A stretch of DNA of 64,000 bases from CAG-552 sp964516925 (GCA_964516925.1 CAZEXL010000001.1:62001-126000); one strand, 5' to 3'; positions 8,961 to 18,456 are shown, numbered from the stretch's first letter. A program made the numbers and translations. The notes: generated by a model from the letters alone, not told the origin.

Positions 8961-10031
8961 TTATCTAACACCGTAACCGTTTGCAGTGCGAACGACTAAA
9001 CCTTTTATTTCCATTCCGGTAAGCGTGGAACTTATTTCCGACGCACGCAACTCGGATAATTCTATAATTTCTTCAAGCGATTTGTCCCCGCCACGCAGTA
9101 GAGTATATATCTTTTCCTCGAAAAAGTCTAGCGGTGGCAACGCGGTTTTTTCTTTTTTCGGAATATTTAGTCGCAATTCCTCTAAAACGTCGTCGGCACT
9201 TCTTACAATTTTTGCGCCTTGCGCAATCAACGTGTTCGTACCCTTTGAACGCATCGAAGTTATATTCCCGGGAACGGCAAACACCTCGCGTCCTTGTTCG
9301 AGCGCGAATTCGGAGGTTATAAGCGCCCCGCTCTTTTCGCCTGCTTCTACTACGATCGTTCCTAGACTTAACCCGGATATAATACGATTGCGTTCGGGAA
9401 ACGTATAACGCGTAGGCACAAACTCAGGCGGATACTGTGTTAGGACAAGTCCGCTGTATTCTATTTCTTCCCCGAGTCTAGCGTTCGAAATAGGCGTTAT
9501 ACGTTCCAATCCCCCGCCTAGTACAGCAATCGTTTTGCCGCCGTTTTTTATCGCTTCGGCATGCGCGTATCCGTCGATGCCGGTAGCAAGACCGCTGACG
9601 ACTGTTACTCCTGCGTTAACAAGATCGCAAGAGAGTTTTTCGGCAACTTCACGCCCGTACGCCGAGCAAGCCCTCGTGCCGACTATAGCAACGCATGGGG
9701 TGTCGATCGTTTTAAGATCCCCCTTGTAATATAACAACATCGGAGGGCAAACTTCACGCTGTAATAATTTTTTCGGAAAATCGTTGCTTGCACGCGTTAC
9801 GATTTTTATATCTTTTTGTCTTATCTTTGAAAGCTCTTCGTCAAGAAAAATCTCGCTCTTGAATCTTACAAGAGCGTCAAAATGCTTTTCGCCTATAAAT
9901 TCACGTAATTTTTGGCTTCGCGATAAATTATCCCAAACTTCTTGCGGAGAAAAAATTTCAAGCAATGCGTTTAAGCGTTTATCCGTCATTTTTGAAAGCG
10001 ACAGCCAATAATATAATTTATTTTCGTTCAC
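8961..10031 (-). CDS. dprA: DNA-processing protein DprA
   Basis: Rossmann-fold ssDNA-binding protein, 356 aa, that loads RecA on incoming DNA in competent bacteria; it is also common in species not known to be competent. Signatures are VGTRACSAYG, VVSGLATGIDGYAH, VLGGGLERI, FPERNRIISGLS and VVEAGEKSGALIT. An N-terminal helical domain precedes the Rossmann domain, and the C-terminal 65 residues match a winged-helix domain (LEEIIELSEL, then GLVVRTANGYGVR). It overlaps comM by four bases (ATGA). Confidence 0.96.
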   Translation of the reverse strand: MNENKLYYWLSLSKMTDKRLNALLEIFSPQEVWDNLSRSQKLREFIGEKHFDALVRFKSEIFLDEELSKIRQKDIKIVTRASNDFPKKLLQREVCPPMLLYYKGDLKTIDTPCVAIVGTRACSAYGREVAEKLSCDLVNAGVTVVSGLATGIDGYAHAEAIKNGGKTIAVLGGGLERITPISNARLGEEIEYSGLVLTQYPPEFVPTRYTFPERNRIISGLSLGTIVVEAGEKSGALITSEFALEQGREVFAVPGNITSMRSKGTNTLIAQGAKIVRSADDVLEELRLNIPKKEKTALPPLDFFEEKIYTLLRGGDKSLEEIIELSELRASEISSTLTGMEIKGLVVRTANGYGVR

Positions 10032-11557
10032 CTTATTCTCCTATCGAGGTTGCGATAGCCTATTGCCTCGGCAACGTGAGCAACTTTTATATCTTCGCTG
10101 CCTTCAAGATCGGCTATCGTTCGCGCAACCTTAAGAATACGATTGTACGCGCGCGCGGACATTCCTAGCCTGTCGAACGAAAGCTTAAGCAACTTTTCGC
10201 TTTCACCGTCCAGCTTACAATATTCCGCAACCATGTGGTTATTCATTTTGGAATTACTATATATACCCGTTCCGTCGAATCGAGCAAGTTGCAATGCTCT
10301 CGCATTATTTACACGTTTTTTAATTTCAACCGACGTTTCGCCTTTTTCTTTTGACGCAAGGTCGCCGTAAGTAACGTTGTCAACTTCGATATGAAGATCT
10401 ATTCTGTCCATAAGCGGACCGGAAAGTTTGCTCATATACTTACTTATCTGCGCCGGCGTACACGTACATTCGTGAGTTTTACTGCCGTAATTTCCGCAAG
10501 GACAAGGGTTCATACTTGCTACGAGCATAAAGTTTGCAGGATATTCAACCGTGCGTTGAGCTCGCGATATAGTTATTACGTTATCTTCCAGCGGTTGGCG
10601 CAAAATTTCAAGCGAATCTCTTGGATATTCCAACAGCTCGTCCAAAAACAATACGCCGTTATGCGCAAGACTTATTTCGCCCGGTCGTGCGGACGCACCG
10701 CCGCCCGTGAGCGCAACTTTGCTGCCCGTATGATGCGGCGCTCTGAACGGTCTGTTTATAATTATTCCCTTCTTTTCGTCTAAAAGTCCGGCAACGCTGT
10801 GAATTTTAGTGGTTTCAAGCGCTTCGGCTATCGTTAAGTCAGGTAAAATCGTGGGTAAACACCTTGCAAGCATGGTTTTACCTGCACCCGGAGGCCCTAT
10901 CATCAATATATTATGTCCGCCGGCAGCCGCTATTTCCATTGCTCGCTTTGCCGCAAATTGACCTTTTACAAGCGAAAAATCTTCTGTGTATCGACTTTCT
11001 TCTCGAAACTCAGCCATACTCAATTTCGGTTCGGGCGAATAAAAATCGGGAGCGCGTAAAAAATTAACGACTTCCTTTAGATTATCGAATCCGTAAACGT
11101 CGATACCCTCTATATAACTCGCTTCATTGACGTTTGCTTTTGGCACAACTATTTTTTTGCAACCGAGGTCCAATGCGGATATTATGATAGGCAAAATACC
11201 CCTGACCGGCTTGATTTTTCCGTCAAGAGACAGTTCGCCCAAAATACCAAAAGAATTTAAGTCGGCGCAAGTAAACTGCTCGGTAGCGTACAACATGCCG
11301 AGCGCAATCGGCAAATCGTACATAGCCCCCGTTTTTTTCGTATCGGCAGGCGATAAATTTACCGTTATTTTTCTTGGCGAAAACATATATCCGCTGTTGC
11401 GAATAGCACTGCGCACCCTTTCTTTCGATTCTTTTACCGCGGCATCGGGAAGCCCGACTACTTCCACTCCAGGCAATCCGCTGCCTATATCGATTTCTAC
11501 GGTAACGCCGTATCCTTTTATTCCGTCAAGTCCGAAGCTGTTTATTTTAGCCAGCAT
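10028..11557 (-). CDS. comM: YifB/ComM-family Mg-chelatase-like AAA+ ATPase
   Basis: 509-aa protein with an N-terminal S5/Lon-like domain (LPGVEVVGLPDAAVKESKER), a central AAA+ core with Walker A GPPGAGKTM and Walker B FLDELLEYPRD, and a C-terminal Mg-chelatase domain (AYNRILKVARTIADL). A zinc-type motif CPCGNYGSKTHECTC sits in the ATPase domain. ComM homologues act as branch-migration helicases for integrating transformed DNA. Coupled to dprA by a four-base overlap and to the upstream membrane gene by an 11-base overlap. Confidence 0.94.
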   Translation of the reverse strand: MLAKINSFGLDGIKGYGVTVEIDIGSGLPGVEVVGLPDAAVKESKERVRSAIRNSGYMFSPRKITVNLSPADTKKTGAMYDLPIALGMLYATEQFTCADLNSFGILGELSLDGKIKPVRGILPIIISALDLGCKKIVVPKANVNEASYIEGIDVYGFDNLKEVVNFLRAPDFYSPEPKLSMAEFREESRYTEDFSLVKGQFAAKRAMEIAAAGGHNILMIGPPGAGKTMLARCLPTILPDLTIAEALETTKIHSVAGLLDEKKGIIINRPFRAPHHTGSKVALTGGGASARPGEISLAHNGVLFLDELLEYPRDSLEILRQPLEDNVITISRAQRTVEYPANFMLVASMNPCPCGNYGSKTHECTCTPAQISKYMSKLSGPLMDRIDLHIEVDNVTYGDLASKEKGETSVEIKKRVNNARALQLARFDGTGIYSNSKMNNHMVAEYCKLDGESEKLLKLSFDRLGMSARAYNRILKVARTIADLEGSEDIKVAHVAEAIGYRNLDRRIR

Positions 11558-13085
11558 TTTCCTCTTCCTTAATTTTTATAAAATCCTTAAGCGCCGATCC
11601 GAATTTATCGTCGCGCGCATTAAACGGTTTAAGATTTTCGTTCATAACTATATCCAAAAGCACGATTGTATAATATACGTGAGCTAGCACAGTGACTACG
11701 GAAGCAACTATGCTGAGAATTTGCCAAGCATCGCTTAAAAGTTCGGAAGAATACGTGGCGTTTGCCGCAAAATAATTAGCTTTTAACATCACACCGCACG
11801 CATTTAAAAACGTCATAAACGCAACGAGCATAAAAATTTTAACGATTCGTTTGTCTTTTATTACGGCGGTTACTATCAACGAAACCGCAAGGAAAGGTAA
11901 AAGCGTGAATTCAGACGACTCGACGAAATACGTGTTTACCGTAAGCAACAAATAAGATACGAGCATAAGCAAATTCGCTCTGTTCTTTTTGCTTAAATAA
12001 ACGATAAGCGTAATGGCGATAATTGCAACGAAGAACAAAATGCTAAACACGTACGTCGGAAAGGACAATGAAAGCTTGACGCCGTTTCTTCCGAAGATAG
12101 TATAAAGCGAAAGTCCGTTGTACGTATAAAACGAAAAATCATTGAACGGTTTTATAAAATACAAATTCAACATCGCAAACGGGCTTGCTCCTACGTACCC
12201 TACGGTAAACGGAAGCGTAACAAGGTAGGACGCCGCTATGCACAAAACGAGCGCAATCGGAAGTTTTACTACGATTCCGTATTCACTTGACCATAAACCG
12301 CCGCGCAAACTTGCTTTTTTGTATGCAATAACTTTTTTAACGTACGCATAAATAAGGAACGTAGCGACTATCGGCAATAAGAATATCGCTTGAAAACACA
12401 ATAACAAACATACGCTGTAAGAAACCAGCAGTTTCACGTACTTTCGTTCTAGCATAAAATAAGCAGTTAATGCCAATGCAAGCGCAAAAAATACGTACGT
12501 ACTTGCACATGCAGAGCCAAGCATAAACACCGGACATACGGCTACGATACCGCCAAGAGCAAGTCCTGCCGTTTCGCCGGCATACTTAGCGGCTATCTTA
12601 TAAACGGCAACGGCAAGTAAGACCTCGGCAATGATAAACGGTAGTTTAAGGAACACGAGCGTTGCCGTTCCGCTGATCGATAGCTGTGTAAACAACGATA
12701 GCACCGCTCCGAACAAAGCGAAAATATATGCGGTAAGCGGATAGTAAAACACGTCGGAATACGACTTTAAAAAACCGTCGAATCCGTTGGTAACGAGATA
12801 TTGCGTCATATTAAAAAGTCCGTTGTACCCCGCCCTTTCGGAAGTTGCCGCAGCTACGTAACCGACAATTCCCTTCATAGAAAATGCGGTTACAATTCGA
12901 ATGACCGTACCAACAGCCAACACAATAAGAAAAACGTACTTCGTTTTTATTTTTAAATTAAGTTTACCGCCACGCAAACCAACGCACAAAAGCCATATCG
13001 CAACTGCAAAAACAGCCAACGATAAAATCGAAAATATTACGGTAAAAGATATTCCGCCTGCCTGCGCCGCTAAAAAATTCATCAT
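11547..13085 (-). CDS. Polytopic membrane protein, GT-C glycosyltransferase-like
   Basis: 512 aa with roughly twelve hydrophobic helices. After helix 2 comes an outward loop with SERAGYNGLFNMTQYLVTNGF and SDVFYYPLTAYIFALFGAV, a layout seen in GT-C mannosyl- and arabinosyltransferase-like proteins (acidic loop after TM1-2, then Y-P-P/L-T). I see no clear DxD/ExD motif, so the enzymatic call is tentative; an uncharacterised membrane protein is the alternative. ATG 13085 has GGAGTG upstream and a good promoter at 13162-13190. It heads the unit running through comM to glyA. Confidence 0.6.
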   Translation of the reverse strand: MMNFLAAQAGGISFTVIFSILSLAVFAVAIWLLCVGLRGGKLNLKIKTKYVFLIVLAVGTVIRIVTAFSMKGIVGYVAAATSERAGYNGLFNMTQYLVTNGFDGFLKSYSDVFYYPLTAYIFALFGAVLSLFTQLSISGTATLVFLKLPFIIAEVLLAVAVYKIAAKYAGETAGLALGGIVAVCPVFMLGSACASTYVFFALALALTAYFMLERKYVKLLVSYSVCLLLCFQAIFLLPIVATFLIYAYVKKVIAYKKASLRGGLWSSEYGIVVKLPIALVLCIAASYLVTLPFTVGYVGASPFAMLNLYFIKPFNDFSFYTYNGLSLYTIFGRNGVKLSLSFPTYVFSILFFVAIIAITLIVYLSKKNRANLLMLVSYLLLTVNTYFVESSEFTLLPFLAVSLIVTAVIKDKRIVKIFMLVAFMTFLNACGVMLKANYFAANATYSSELLSDAWQILSIVASVVTVLAHVYYTIVLLDIVMNENLKPFNARDDKFGSALKDFIKIKEEENAG

Positions 13086-13161
13086 TGCTTCACTCCGTTT
13101 GCCTTTTTTTATATTAAGCTTAAATTATACGCAATTTAAACTCTTGCACGAATACCGTTAT

Positions 13162-13190
13162 AGTATAACAAATTTTTCTTACAATAGCAA
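13162..13190 (-). promoter_or_regulatory. Sigma-A-type promoter for the 13.1-0.6 kb unit
   Basis: Minus-strand TTGCTA (13190-13185) and TATACT (13167-13162) are separated by 17 bases. The predicted start is about 70 bases before the ATG at 13085. Confidence 0.65.
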
Positions 13191-13228
13191 TTCTTTTTTA
13201 AGCAAATTGTAAAACAAATAAAAGCTTT

Positions 13229-13924
13229 TTACCAAGTAATATCCTTTACGTCGGTAGGTTCTTCGTTTACAGCCGTTTCTTCGATCCAACCGCTTTTTAA
13301 CTTTATTACTTTGTTTGCCATAGGCACGAAAGCGGTATTGTGCGATACCATTATTATCGTTACGCCGTATTCGCGATTAAGGCTTTGAATGGTTTGCATA
13401 ACGTTTCGACTATTTTCATAATCCAAAGCGCCCGTAGGCTCGTCGCAAAGGAGTAACGACGGCGATTTTACCATTGCTCTTGCAATAGCGACTCTTTGAG
13501 CTTCTCCGCCGCTAAGCTCGGACGGAAATGCATTCATTCTGTCTATTACGCCCATTTTATCAAGCAATGCTACTGCTTTTGCTCGATCGTTTTTTACAAG
13601 CATAACGTTTTCTAGTGCGGAAAGATTGTTTATAAGATTGTAATTTTGAAAAACAAAACCTATCGTGTTTTTACGATATTCACTTAGCTGCTTGTCGTTT
13701 AGAGCAGTAATTTCGTTGCCGCAAACGAAAACCTTACCGCTTGTAGCCTTGTCCATTCCGCCTATTATATTAAGAACGGTGGATTTCCCGCTACCCGAAT
13801 CACCGTAAAGCAAAACAAAATCACCTTCTTTTACGTCAAAGCTTACGCCTCGCAACGCACGAAATTCAGCCTTTCCGCCGCCGTAAACTTTTACAAGATC
13901 TTCGACCTTTAATAATACGTCCAT
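13229..13924 (-). CDS. ABC exporter ATP-binding protein (MacB/LolD-like)
   Basis: 231-aa nucleotide-binding subunit. Walker A GDSGSGKST, Q-loop FVFQNYNLI, signature LSGGEAQR, Walker B LLLCDEPTGAL and switch His in MVSHNTAF are all intact, so it should hydrolyse ATP. Sequence type and pairing with an FtsX-like permease place it in the MacB/LolD (type VII) group, which does mechanical work across the membrane rather than passive pore export. One base separates it from the permease stop-start. Cargo unknown. Confidence 0.93.
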   Translation of the reverse strand: MDVLLKVEDLVKVYGGGKAEFRALRGVSFDVKEGDFVLLYGDSGSGKSTVLNIIGGMDKATSGKVFVCGNEITALNDKQLSEYRKNTIGFVFQNYNLINNLSALENVMLVKNDRAKAVALLDKMGVIDRMNAFPSELSGGEAQRVAIARAMVKSPSLLLCDEPTGALDYENSRNVMQTIQSLNREYGVTIIMVSHNTAFVPMANKVIKLKSGWIEETAVNEEPTDVKDITW

Positions 13925-13925
13925 A

Positions 13926-16229
13926 TTACTCCCTTACCTTAAGTGCGTTTACTATGTTTACTTTGCTGATTTTTACGTTAATCAGCCGATTGCTTATAGT
14001 CGTTACGACAAGCGCACCGACAAAAAGAACGACCAAACTCCACCAATACAAATGCAAATGCACCGTTACTCCAGTAACGGCAATCACAACGTCGATAATT
14101 TTTTGCGCTACGTATACCCCTATCGGAATAGAAATGATACACGCCATAAATATAGAAAAATAATTTTCCAGCGAACTTAAAAAATTAAATTTTCGCTCGC
14201 TTACGCCCATTGCCTTAAAGACCGAATAATCTTTTATTCGCTCCTTTATGTTCAAACACGAAATATTGAGTATAAGCAAAATCATTATTGTTCCGCATAT
14301 CACAAACAAAAGCCATTGCGTTATGTCAAGCACTACGAACAACTTTTTATACCTATCCGCTCCGACAGAGTGCTCGGTTGCAACAAATCTACATCCATAC
14401 TTTTGATTTAAGTTTTCTACGCAATCGTTTTTTTGCGCATCTGTAACGTTTTGCTTTTCACTGAAATATATCGCCGTTGTGGCGCCGCCGTTAAGCAAAT
14501 ACCAATGAAGCAAGGGAGCGTTTTGTCGTATACAGCCTAGTGTAATTACAACGTCGGAAGTACCAAAATCGTCATAGTAACCTGCAACCGAAAGCACCAT
14601 AGTAAACGTCTTCCCAGTGTAAGCCACTAAAGAAATTTCATCGTATCGTCCGTAAGAAGCCGGCAAATAAATGCCGTCGGAGCCTAGATCTATTTGCTCG
14701 TCGTTATATGAAAAATTGAAACACGGATTTTCTTCGTCGATTATGGTAACCTTTACGCTTTTTTCGGTATCAAAAAGTCCATAAAATTCCATTTTATATC
14801 TTACGTCGGTAAAGCAATCGGATTGTTCTACGTCCTTTTTAATGTCTTCGTAAAGGATGCCGTCCGAAGCATTCCAACTTAGCGAATAGTTATAGTTATA
14901 ACGTTCTTTGTATATAGTGTTCTGAAGATTATCGACTGAGTTATCTAGCAAAAACGCAGTTAGCAAAAGTGCCAAACACAATGCCGACGAAACTACCGTA
15001 AAAAGCACCTTTTTTTTCGAAGCCACGAAGTTCCTTGCGCTTAGCTTAAAAATAATCGGCATCCCGCTTTTAGAAAACAATTTTGTGTTCTTTTTTGCAG
15101 CGCCCCTCATCAGCCGAGACGGCGTTTTTTTAATTATGGATTTCGTGGCAAGATACAAGCATCCCGCCGAAAGCCCCGCCAATATTAAAAGCGGAACTAT
15201 AACCGCGTAAAACCACGAGCCGCGAATTATTGCAGGCAACGTGTAAAATTCAAGCAATGCACCCAAATATACGTCGGGTAAAAGCGTTATACCGCACAAA
15301 GCTCCGACGAGCCCAGCCACCATTACCCAAACGAACAACGGCAACGCATACGAATACGCAATTTTAGTATTCAAAATACCGTTTGCGCTCATTACGCCGA
15401 TATTATAACTTTCATCCGCAATTCGTTTGGATAAATTAACGTACAAAATAAAACACAAAGCGGCAAAGCAAACGACGGGTATTATATTCATTATCGAAGT
15501 AACAAGTTCTATATCCGATTTAACCCGCCTAACCGAAACGTTTTCCGTTCTATCTAATATTTGAGCGTTTGCAAAACTGGATGACGTTATTTGTGTAAGC
15601 TCGCTTCGCAAAGCTTCCTTAGAAGATGTTGCTTTTAAGTAAATAATATTAAAAGACGCAAAGTTTTTTATATAAACTTTTATTATAGCCGATTCTGTCT
15701 TTTGCGGTATCTTTTCGCCTTTGTATAAGTGATTCGGAAAACGCGCTATGCCGCATATGCTTACGTCGTAATTCGTTCCGTTAAGCGTCAAATTTAAAAC
15801 ATCGCCTACACTTACGCCGTTGGAATAAGCAAACGCTTCGTCTATAAGCGCTTCGCACGACGAAGACGGCAACCTTCCCTCTAACACTTCGGGAAGGTTT
15901 ACGGTAAACGTCGCATCCCGAAAAACGTACGAAGTAACCTTTTTGTAAACTCCGTTGACCTTTATATCTTGCGAGTACGAAGAAGCAAAATCCGCGTCGA
16001 ATCGACTTCGAATTTTATCAATATCGTAGGCGTTTACGGTTTTATAAATCGTATAATCGGCAAGTTTTTGATTTTCGTAGTAAAGGTTTACACTCTCACT
16101 TATGTCTCTGCCTACAGCATTTAATCCGCTAAATAAAAAAACTCCGAGCAACGTAATTAAAAAAATGCTCACGTAAAGAAAAACATTTTTTTTAAAATCT
16201 CTTAATTGTCTTAAAAACAGAAATTTCAT
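13926..16229 (-). CDS. FtsX/MacB-like ABC permease
   Basis: 767 aa. One N-terminal TM helix (VFLYVSIFLITLLGVFLFSGL) is followed by a large extracytoplasmic region (about residues 45-245), then three helices, a second extracytoplasmic domain (about 430-610) and three further helices with the FtsX pattern ending LINVKISKVNIVNALKVRE. This is the ten-TM-type layout with two FtsX units. Start chosen at ATG 16229 with AAGGTG upstream; an in-frame TTG at 16259 lies inside a terminator hairpin and is not credible. A terminator lies 11-48 bases upstream, leaving little room for a separate promoter. Confidence 0.88.
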   Translation of the reverse strand: MKFLFLRQLRDFKKNVFLYVSIFLITLLGVFLFSGLNAVGRDISESVNLYYENQKLADYTIYKTVNAYDIDKIRSRFDADFASSYSQDIKVNGVYKKVTSYVFRDATFTVNLPEVLEGRLPSSSCEALIDEAFAYSNGVSVGDVLNLTLNGTNYDVSICGIARFPNHLYKGEKIPQKTESAIIKVYIKNFASFNIIYLKATSSKEALRSELTQITSSSFANAQILDRTENVSVRRVKSDIELVTSIMNIIPVVCFAALCFILYVNLSKRIADESYNIGVMSANGILNTKIAYSYALPLFVWVMVAGLVGALCGITLLPDVYLGALLEFYTLPAIIRGSWFYAVIVPLLILAGLSAGCLYLATKSIIKKTPSRLMRGAAKKNTKLFSKSGMPIIFKLSARNFVASKKKVLFTVVSSALCLALLLTAFLLDNSVDNLQNTIYKERYNYNYSLSWNASDGILYEDIKKDVEQSDCFTDVRYKMEFYGLFDTEKSVKVTIIDEENPCFNFSYNDEQIDLGSDGIYLPASYGRYDEISLVAYTGKTFTMVLSVAGYYDDFGTSDVVITLGCIRQNAPLLHWYLLNGGATTAIYFSEKQNVTDAQKNDCVENLNQKYGCRFVATEHSVGADRYKKLFVVLDITQWLLFVICGTIMILLILNISCLNIKERIKDYSVFKAMGVSERKFNFLSSLENYFSIFMACIISIPIGVYVAQKIIDVVIAVTGVTVHLHLYWWSLVVLFVGALVVTTISNRLINVKISKVNIVNALKVRE

Positions 16230-16239
16230 AGTCACCTTG

Positions 16240-16277
16240 CTTTTAAAAAACGGACGCAACCCGTTAGTTGCGTCCGT
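16240..16277 (-). terminator. Terminator hairpin between membrane gene and ABC permease
   Basis: Minus-strand perfect 11-bp stem (16277-16267 with 16260-16250), six-base loop, then six T ending at 16245. It stops only 15 bases before the permease ATG at 16229, so exporter expression may depend on read-through from the upstream gene. Confidence 0.85.
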
Positions 16278-16318
16278 GAATTTTTTCGCTTTTATTTAGC
16301 TACGGAAGCAAATATAAA

Positions 16319-17650
16319 TTATTCTTCCGTTTTTTCTTCACTCGATTTATTCTCAACTTCTTCTTTTACCATAAACAATCTTGTAATCGTAAAAGCAATA
16401 AGAATAGCTATTTGAATTATCCAAATTACTAACGTTGCAGTCATTGCGTCGCCGAGATTTGCAAAAATGGTAATTGCAAGAAGTAACAACGAAACGTCGA
16501 ACAATGCGATAAATGCGTCGTAAAGTCCTATCGTGGGCTTTTTAAGATTCTTTGCCAGATAAATAATTCCGACAAGCATAAAAATCAAAAGTCCGAGAAC
16601 AAGATACAGCATAAATCCGTTATCTGACGCCCATCCGAACAAATCGGTAGCCGCCAAAGCGTTGAACACAACAAACATCATTAAAGCGATTCCGCCGAGA
16701 ACGTACGGGTTGAATTTTTTTACAAATTGTCGCAAGTATACTTTAGGTCCTTTTACGAACGTTCTGTTTGCGTCCGTTTTAAAGTATGCCGAATCGGTTT
16801 CTTCCTCCCCATGATAGGTATTTCTGGCAAGTATAAGAACGAAGGTATAAACTACGACGAGCGCAATAAGCAACAGCGCAAGTTTTGTAATCGTATAATC
16901 GGTAAAAAGCGTAAACAACGAAAGTACGGTAGTAAACAAAGCAAAAACAACGAACGCGTCCACGCCGTTTACTTCGCAAGAAGATATTCTGTAAATCATG
17001 CTTATAATAAGCATTGCAAACGCTATGGCACTCACGATCAAAAGCCCTACCGTGTAAGGTGCTTCCGACAAAAACAATTCGGGGAAATTCCAAATTTTAG
17101 AAACTAAAATCGCTCCGAACGTAGCAAACGAACAGAAGAAAATTTTCCAAAAACCATATTTTTCCATAACTAAAGAAAAATATTTGCTTACCGTCGTATT
17201 TGCGTTAATTGCTTCGTGTTTACAACAACAGCACGAGCGTTCTACTTTTGCAAATCTTATTCTGAAGTAGCTGAGTAACGCCACGGCAATAAGAGCTACG
17301 GCATAAAGTATTGTTTCTAAAGAAACAAAATTATAAATGATCATACCTAAAAGCAGAAAAATCATAAGGAAGTCCAGCGTAAGCAATAAAGTGTCGCGCG
17401 CGCCTAACTCTTCGCTTTTGATACCCATAACAATATAGGTTACGATAAGACCGATGCCGATAACAGCGCCTATTATAAAAAGCCAATACGCAATCGGGCT
17501 CTTAGCGCTAAGGTCGTCGAACATTCCCACAAAACGCACGTAGAATAAAATCGCAAACATTGCGAGTGCGCCAAAAACAGGCACTACAAGACCGGATTTT
17601 TTAATCAGCTCAAGATAGTACGTTCCAAATTTACAATTCTTTTGGTTCAT
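16319..17650 (-). CDS. Twelve-TM membrane protein with threefold internal repeat, function unknown
   Basis: 443 aa, not recognised. It contains three tandem units of about 145 residues, each with four hydrophobic helices. Equivalent segments are KSEELGARDTLLLTLDF, SSCEVNGVDAFVVFALF and KKPTIGLYDAFIALFDV, each preceded by a helix and followed by a helix ending in short basic/acidic segments. The unit 1-2 linker has four consecutive cysteines (RSCCCCKHE). The C-terminus is acidic (KEEVENKSSEEKTEE). Start at ATG 17650, five bases after GGAGG; an ATG at 17662 overlaps that ribosome site. Own promoter at 17669-17697; followed by the terminator at 16240-16277 and the ABC exporter. Confidence 0.8.
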   Translation of the reverse strand: MNQKNCKFGTYYLELIKKSGLVVPVFGALAMFAILFYVRFVGMFDDLSAKSPIAYWLFIIGAVIGIGLIVTYIVMGIKSEELGARDTLLLTLDFLMIFLLLGMIIYNFVSLETILYAVALIAVALLSYFRIRFAKVERSCCCCKHEAINANTTVSKYFSLVMEKYGFWKIFFCSFATFGAILVSKIWNFPELFLSEAPYTVGLLIVSAIAFAMLIISMIYRISSCEVNGVDAFVVFALFTTVLSLFTLFTDYTITKLALLLIALVVVYTFVLILARNTYHGEEETDSAYFKTDANRTFVKGPKVYLRQFVKKFNPYVLGGIALMMFVVFNALAATDLFGWASDNGFMLYLVLGLLIFMLVGIIYLAKNLKKPTIGLYDAFIALFDVSLLLLAITIFANLGDAMTATLVIWIIQIAILIAFTITRLFMVKEEVENKSSEEKTEE

Positions 17651-17668
17651 AATGTCCTCCATGCGTAT

Positions 17669-17697
17669 ATTATATCATATAACAATCCGTTTTGCAA
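17669..17697 (-). promoter_or_regulatory. Sigma-A-type promoter for the twelve-TM gene
   Basis: Minus-strand TTGCAA (17697-17692), 17 bases, TATAAT (17674-17669). GGAGGA and ATG follow within 25 bases. Confidence 0.8.
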
Positions 17698-17771
17698 TCA
17701 TTTTTATTGTTTAAAACACGCAATAAAAGAAAAAATAAATTTAGTTACCTGCTTGAACGAATAAAATAACT

Positions 17772-17800
17772 TTGACAAACATCGGCGTTTGTTATATAAT
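17772..17800 (+). promoter_or_regulatory. Perfect consensus promoter abutting a start codon
   Basis: Plus-strand TTGACA (17772-17777), 17 bases, TATAAT (17795-17800). The next six bases are TGTCCT and then ATG at 17807, so the predicted transcription start coincides with the A of the start codon. No ribosome-binding site is possible on such a transcript. Confidence 0.85.
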
Positions 17801-17806
17801 TGTCCT

Positions 17807-18448
17807 ATGTACGATACCATTTTATTCGATCTTGACGGAACTCTAGTCAATTCGCAAAAAGGAATAGAACTCTCGCTTAACGTTGCGTTTAAAAAATACG
17901 GAATAGTTTACGACGGTGATATAACCGCATTTATAGGACCACCGTTCGTCGAATCCTTTCCTTCGCTTCTTAAAACCGATAAAAAGCTCACCGAGCTACT
18001 AATAAAAGAATATCGTATCGTTTACGCCGAGCAAGGCGTTTATCAAACCACTCTTTTTAGAGGGATAACGGATTTACTTAAAACCATTAAAAACGAAGGG
18101 AAACAAATCGTACTTGCAACGACCAAACCGAAATGTTTTGCCCAAATTATTCTTAAACAAAAGCACATTTTTAAGTACTTCGATTTCGTTTCGGGTACCA
18201 CCCTTGACGGAAAGCTGGTAGACAAAGTAGACGTTTTGAAAAATGCGTTTGACGCAAACGAACTCTTTGCATCGAATGCCGTACTGATCGGCGATACGAT
18301 TTACGACGCGTTGGGCGCAAAAGACGTTGGCATTGACTTTATCGGCGTAACGTACGGATACGGCAAAAAAGAAGAACTTATCGCCAACGGAGCGCGCGCA
18401 ATAGCGAACAATCCAAAAGAATTAAAAAAATATTTGTTAGCAAAGTAA
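17807..18448 (+). CDS. HAD-family phosphatase (phosphoglycolate phosphatase-like)
   Basis: 213 aa. Motif I FDLDGTLVNS at residues 7-16 supplies the nucleophilic Asp, motif II is LATTKPK, and motif IV GDTIYDALGAKDVGI carries the acidic residues. The helical cap after motif I places it in subfamily I with Gph/PpaX-type enzymes that act on small phosphoesters; the substrate is not readable. The open frame extends to a TTG at 17789 inside the -10 region, but ATG 17807 is the natural start. One of only two plus-strand genes, and predicted to be leaderless. Shares a terminator with hydF. Confidence 0.9.
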   Translation: MYDTILFDLDGTLVNSQKGIELSLNVAFKKYGIVYDGDITAFIGPPFVESFPSLLKTDKKLTELLIKEYRIVYAEQGVYQTTLFRGITDLLKTIKNEGKQIVLATTKPKCFAQIILKQKHIFKYFDFVSGTTLDGKLVDKVDVLKNAFDANELFASNAVLIGDTIYDALGAKDVGIDFIGVTYGYGKKEELIANGARAIANNPKELKKYLLAK

Positions 18449-18456
18449 CGTTGTTT

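Noticed and set aside
16230..16259. TTG start of the ABC permease at 16259
   Set aside because: It lies inside a terminator hairpin and gives a non-conserved N-terminus; ATG 16229 has a ribosome site.
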